Source: Grifola frondosa (taxonomy: Eukaryota > Basidiomycota > Agaricomycetes > Polyporales > Grifolaceae). From it: DNA of 64,000 nucleotides. The translations under genes and the position numbers were made by a program. Positions 59,983 through 64,000 of the stretch are shown one piece after another. Within the stretch, counting starts at the first letter, position 1; every line of letters starts with the position of its first letter. The notes beneath the pieces are model-generated. The model was not told the origin of the DNA. It saw nothing but the letters and a program-made list of their open reading frames with translations, and did not search any database. The stretch covers positions 682,001 through 746,000 of the forward strand of contig LUGG01000009.1 in assembly GCA_001683735.1 (NCBI GenBank). The letters run 5' to 3'.

Positions 59983-62382
59983 CTACACCAGCAACAACAA
60001 GTCCCTCTGCGACTCCGCATCACCTCCCTCCAATTCACAGGCCGCCCCTGGCTATTCTCGCGCCTCGCCCACACGCTCTCCATCAGCGCGCGCACCTCCG
60101 ACACATTCCCGACCGACTCCCCCTGCTGCGTCTCCAGCATCTTCAGCAAAAACGTGCGCTGCCGCGGGTCGTCCGTCAAGCACCCGCTAATGCATATCCC
60201 GAACACCACGCTCCGCACCACCCCGCGCGACACCGACGGCATGTTCGTCGGCACCTGGTGCAGGCACTCCAGCGTCTCCGCCACGCTCGCCATGATCTCC
60301 GGGCACGACGGGTAGTCCCCCGAGAGCACCGTGTGCAGGTACACCCGCGCGCTCGCGCGGAAGATGTCGTTGTCGCTGCCGCCGCTGCGCGACCTGCGGG
60401 TCCGCCGTCTCCATGTGGGCGCGGTGCCCGTTCGTGTCGACGCGGGCGCAGTACGAGCCGGCCGCGGCGGGTGCACGGCGGGGGGCGTGCCGGGCGCGTC
60501 GAGGTACTTCTTCTCGATGTGGATCCGCGCTCGACGAGCTGCGGGACGCTGAGGCACCCGCGGCGGCGCTGGCCCTCCTTCCACACCGCGAGGTTCGATA
60601 TCTCCGCGATCGCGAGCACGATATGGTTCTCGCAGCCCATGACGGGGAGCATCGAGATCTCCTCCGCGCCGGAGAGCGGGTCGTCGATGTACGCGCCGCC
60701 CGCGTGCCCGAAGAGCAGGCGGTACACCTCGAGGAAGCGCGGCACCTGCTGCGTCGTGACGGACGCGAGCACGTCGAACCACATCGTCGTCTTGATGATG
60801 AACCGCGTGCTGTCCGAGCAGCGCTTCAGCACGTCCTCCGGGCCGTAGAAGTTCGGGTCGTGCAGCACGCTCGTCACGTACTGGCTCGCGATGTCGAGGT
60901 AGAGGTCCCACGGGCCCCGCCCGCCGTTGAACAGGAACGTCGACACGATGTGCAGCCCCGCCATCGCGTCGCCCTCGGTGTACGGCCTGTTGGGACATAG
61001 CAGCGAAGACTCGAGGCGTTTGAAGTTGAAGTCGATGTTGAGCATTCGCGAGTTGTAGCGCGTGTGTTGTAAATGCAGCGCCGATAGCACGCACGCCGCA
61101 TCCCGAGCCACAGAATTTGTCTGAAGCAGCCTGAACATGAACCGGGAGATGGAAGGGTCGGCGAGCAGATACTGTATAGGCAGTACGTTGTACAGATAAT
61201 GGTGTACGAGCTCTTGCTGTTCTGTGGGTATCACAGGCATGCCGTAGCCACTGACAGTCACCGGAATGAGTGCGTCGGCATGAGGCGGATTTTCTGGCTC
61301 ATCTTCAAAGCAGGCATCGTGCAAGTTGTATGATGGCGATATCTCGGATACGACAGCGGGCATTCGAGCGAAAGGCGCGGACATAGAAGAGGATGAAGCA
61401 CCGTTTGTTGAAAGCCCTGCCAACAAACGAGGGCATTAATCATGATACATTCATAATACACTAATAACGGTACGTGTTCTTACAGGAGGGAGGGTTAGAC
61501 AAGGGAGCACTAGACTAGTAGACGACGGTAACATAGTAGTGGATGGCGAGGAATACAACATGTCGTTTACGTTCGGCAACATCGGGGCCCGCGCGTCGTG
61601 ATGACCCAGCTCTGGTGGGAGTTGAGGTTGCCACGCTAATAGAGTTCAACACGGGATCAAAACACGAAAAAAAGATTTGGACATACTGGTTGTGTAATGG
61701 GGCTCCTGCTGCATGGCAGGATAATGCGAGCCATCACGGACAAAGGAGGTGTTCAGGCCGTTGTGGGTCCTGTGTCCGTCGCTAGAGGTGGCAGATAGGG
61801 TGGGGTCGGGGGGCTCGATGGCGAGGCACGGAGGTGGTCGACCAAGATGAGGACCTGAGGGTCCTGCTCGGTTGTCCTGGGGCCAGAGCCAGAATGACCC
61901 TTGATCATGCCCTGCGATGCAAGGAAGCCCTTGATTTTCTCGCGCAGCTCGGTAACGCTGTTGTTCTCCTGGGAGTGGCGTGAGCATCGGTGCACAGCCC
62001 CTATCTGGGGAGGGGAAGGACGACTCACTCTCATCCAGTCAGGCCGTTTTGCGCCAAAACCAAGGCATTGCAGCCTCAGGCGAACACAGTCTGGCAGGCG
62101 CCCTCGTCGTTCGGTTGTTCGTCACATTTCTGGAGGAGAAGGAAGGTGGCGACAGAGGAGGCGCGGGGAGGAAGATCGACGTGAGACAATGGATTGAGGA
62201 CGCTGGTATACGCGCCGGGGACGGATATCGCGACGTACCTTCCTGCGAATCCGACAAGTGTAGCAGCCAGACTTAGCACGGACGGCGCCTTTCGGCTTGG
62301 GCGCTCCGGGCTTCTTCTGAGATCTGGCGGCTTGGGAGACGGAAGACACGACTTTGCGCGGACTGGTGGGAACGTCGGGCAT
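59983..62382 (-). CDS. Zn(II)2Cys6 transcription factor, fungal-specific TF domain (TF2)
   Basis: Second, paralogous regulator on the same strand as TF1. Start MPDVPTSPRKVVSSVSQAAR at 62382. The basic leader runs into CYTCRIRRK, spliced to KCDEQPNDEGACQTCVRLRL and CLGFGAKRPDWMR, a complete Cx2Cx6Cx9Cx2Cx6C cluster. Linker ENNSVTELREKIKGFLASQG. TF domain: LVHHYLYNVLPIQYLLADPS, RDAACVLSALHLQHTRYNSR, GLHIVSTFLFNGGRGPWDLY, KTTMWFDVLASVTTQQVPRF, NHIVLAIAEISNLAVWKEGQ, IFRASARVYLHTVLSGDYPS, VVRSVVFGICISGCLTDDPR and EVRALMESVWARRE. TF1 has the matching end LMENVWARR. Frame breaks lie at about 60525-60530, about 60.38 kb and about 60020. With the last repaired the protein ends RDLLLLV at 59983. Confidence 0.87.
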
Positions 62383-63648
62383 GGAGAGCTCTGAGGAAGG
62401 ATTGTACACTATAACTACTGGGATATTAGGCGGAGGGGAGGGGGCGGTGGACAGAAGACGGGGAATGGGCAGTGGAGGAAGGGAGGCGACTATATGTACC
62501 CCAGGGCGCTGGGCAACCCGTGCGAACGAAGAACGGTCAAGTCCTCCCTCTTCCCTTTTTCGTACCCACAACAAAGACCCCAGAGACTCTGCAAATTTTT
62601 ATAGGCGCGCAACCGGGGTCTTGTTATTGGCTCCCACAGCCTCTGCCGAACCGCTTACGCGCCCGTCGTCTCCTTATATTCCCATCATCACCATATCCAC
62701 GCAAAAGATAACACTCGCGACCCAACACTAAGCATCTCTGACTATCCGCTCCGCGCCTCCCTGATCCCCTCTCGCTGCGCTGCCCTGCGCTGCCGGGCAC
62801 GCGTAGCCGCCCAGAGAAAAACACGCCGCGACACGCCGCAAGACTTGTCAGGGTTCGCGGTCGATGATGGAAAGTTGGACCCCCATCGACGGACTGGTGC
62901 ACCCTCGTGTGTCGCCATTCGCTGGGTCAAGGCGGTCACAAGGCGACCCGATAAACCCACAGCCGCTGAGATCGGATCCATGTCATGCGCTTTCTCAGGC
63001 ACCCGACTCATAAGGCCTAGGCTCCGCCCCAGTCCTGCTTCGTCAGCCAGCATCTCCTCTGCCATTTCCGGCCGTCCCAGTCTCCCGCACATCCCCGGCA
63101 TCAACAATAGCACGCCCGCCAAAGGAAAGATTGCAGGCCACAACCGCAACAAGAACCGTCTCGAACTAGCTCTGCAGCCTAGCTCAAGAATGGAATGGCC
63201 CCAATCAGTCTTGACACGAAGCTCGAGAAGCATCTGGCGCTTAGGTAAACCTACGACAACTCGGATCCATCTCACGCACTCGCACGGACACAATCAACCC
63301 ATACAAACTCTGACAGATATCCCCAGCCTTCCGTACCAGCCTTCCGTAGCTGACGTCGCGCAGGCCATCAGTCAGCCAGCACGCAACTCCTTCATTACCA
63401 CCCATAAAGTGAGGACAGAAGGCGCGTCCGGGCTAGCCTTGCATCGGTGTCGGGCGACATATCTGATATCATACTTTGTAATCTGATATTTGAGAGATGG
63501 ATATCACCACACGGATGTATTTTGGGCGCCCCCGATCGAGACTCGTCTGCCAACTTTGTTCAGAACGTTCACACAACGCGAAGACGCAAAAGCTGTGCAT
63601 AATCCAGTAAAAAAAACAGACCTGCACCAAACGCTGGACGCACTAAGA
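62383..63648. other. 1.27 kb with two opposed long frames of unknown status
   Basis: A 213-codon frame (62845-63486 +) and a 183-codon frame (62742-63293 -) overlap. Neither shows a domain or signal. The plus-strand frame is rich in Ser/Arg, usual for antisense or non-coding GC-rich DNA. Not called as genes. The TF2 promoter occupies the first part. Confidence 0.4.
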
Positions 63649-64000
63649 TTACCGTTCAGATGCCGCTTCTTGTGGAACGCCTGCCGCTCCTGCGCTGCCC
63701 GCAAACGCCCCTCCCCCACTCAAGCTCACTCTTCTCGCATGCCCGACTAGTGAATCCCTCCGACGTCCTGTCGGCACCCCAGCCCCACTTGGCCCCGGCC
63801 CTGATCCCGCACCTCCACCATGCACAACTATCTCCGATCCCGGTGCGGCGCTAGACCCGCCCGGCTTGGAGGTCAAAGAAGCTGAAGCCATGTCCCCGGG
63901 CACCACACCTGCCCCGATCGGCGAGCGATGAGCGCTCGTACGGCACTCAGCCACTTGATCTCTTCCTCTTCGCTAGGCGCGCACAGCAGCAACGTCCGCT
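63649..64000 (-). CDS. C-terminal end of a PH-domain protein (runs off the right edge)
   Basis: Read from the edge, the frame gives RTLLLCAPSEEEEIKWLSAV and RALIARR, the last strand and C-terminal helix of a pleckstrin-homology domain with its invariant Trp. A Gly/Ser/Pro-rich tail follows (VVPGDMASASLTSKPGGSS, RRDSLVGHARRVSLSGGG), ending PQEAASER at 63649. One missing G in the run near 63914-63918 is needed to join the two frames. PH domains of this kind end Rho exchange factors and other membrane-binding regulators; the part visible does not say which. Confidence 0.65.

Noticed and set aside
60258..60848. Long plus-strand frames of 195-196 codons
   Set aside because: Antisense to the TF2 regulatory domain, whose motifs are clear on the minus strand.

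Overview
The window reads as nuclear DNA of an Agaricomycete (mushroom-forming basidiomycete). Genes are compact and split by many 45-70 nt GT-AG introns. Gene families include the basidiomycete-restricted DUF6533/DUF6534 and DUF6535 membrane proteins, a GMC oxidoreductase and fungal Zn(II)2Cys6 regulators. No species is named; nothing in the window fixes it.

Left third (1-20.6 kb), mostly housekeeping: 6-phosphofructokinase (+), a Bqt4-like nuclear-envelope protein (+), a poorly resolved DUF6534 membrane protein (+), an APH-type phosphotransferase (-), an EBP1/Cdb4 pseudo-aminopeptidase (+), KEOPS subunit PCC1 (-), complex I subunit NDUFB8 (-), a class I methyltransferase (+) and the XPG/Rad2 repair nuclease (-). 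Middle (21-45 kb): a CAF120/Skg3-like PH protein (-), an MDR reductase (-), a Ser-rich GPI-type secreted protein (-), citrate synthase (-), proteasome ATPase Rpt2 (-), YIPF6-like Golgi protein (+), a small secreted protein (-), a formin-like GBD/FH3 protein without FH2 (+) and a GMC oxidoreductase (-).

Right third (44.5-64 kb), accessory in character: a probable tail-anchored peroxin-like protein (-), a DUF6535 protein (+), two paralogous Zn(II)2Cys6 transcription factors in tandem (-), long gene-poor stretches, and the 3' end of a PH-domain gene at the right edge (-). Two copies of a ~0.7 kb non-autonomous transposable element with ~85 bp terminal inverted repeats lie at 49.5-50.3 kb and 57.5-58.2 kb, one on each side of the first transcription factor. 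Their arms are inverted relative to each other but their central cores point the same way, so the core has flipped inside one copy.

A property of the whole window: at least 12 otherwise well-conserved genes carry single-base frame breaks, most of them explained by one missing base in a G or C homopolymer. This looks like residual base-call error rather than a dozen pseudogenes, and coordinates below therefore span those breaks.
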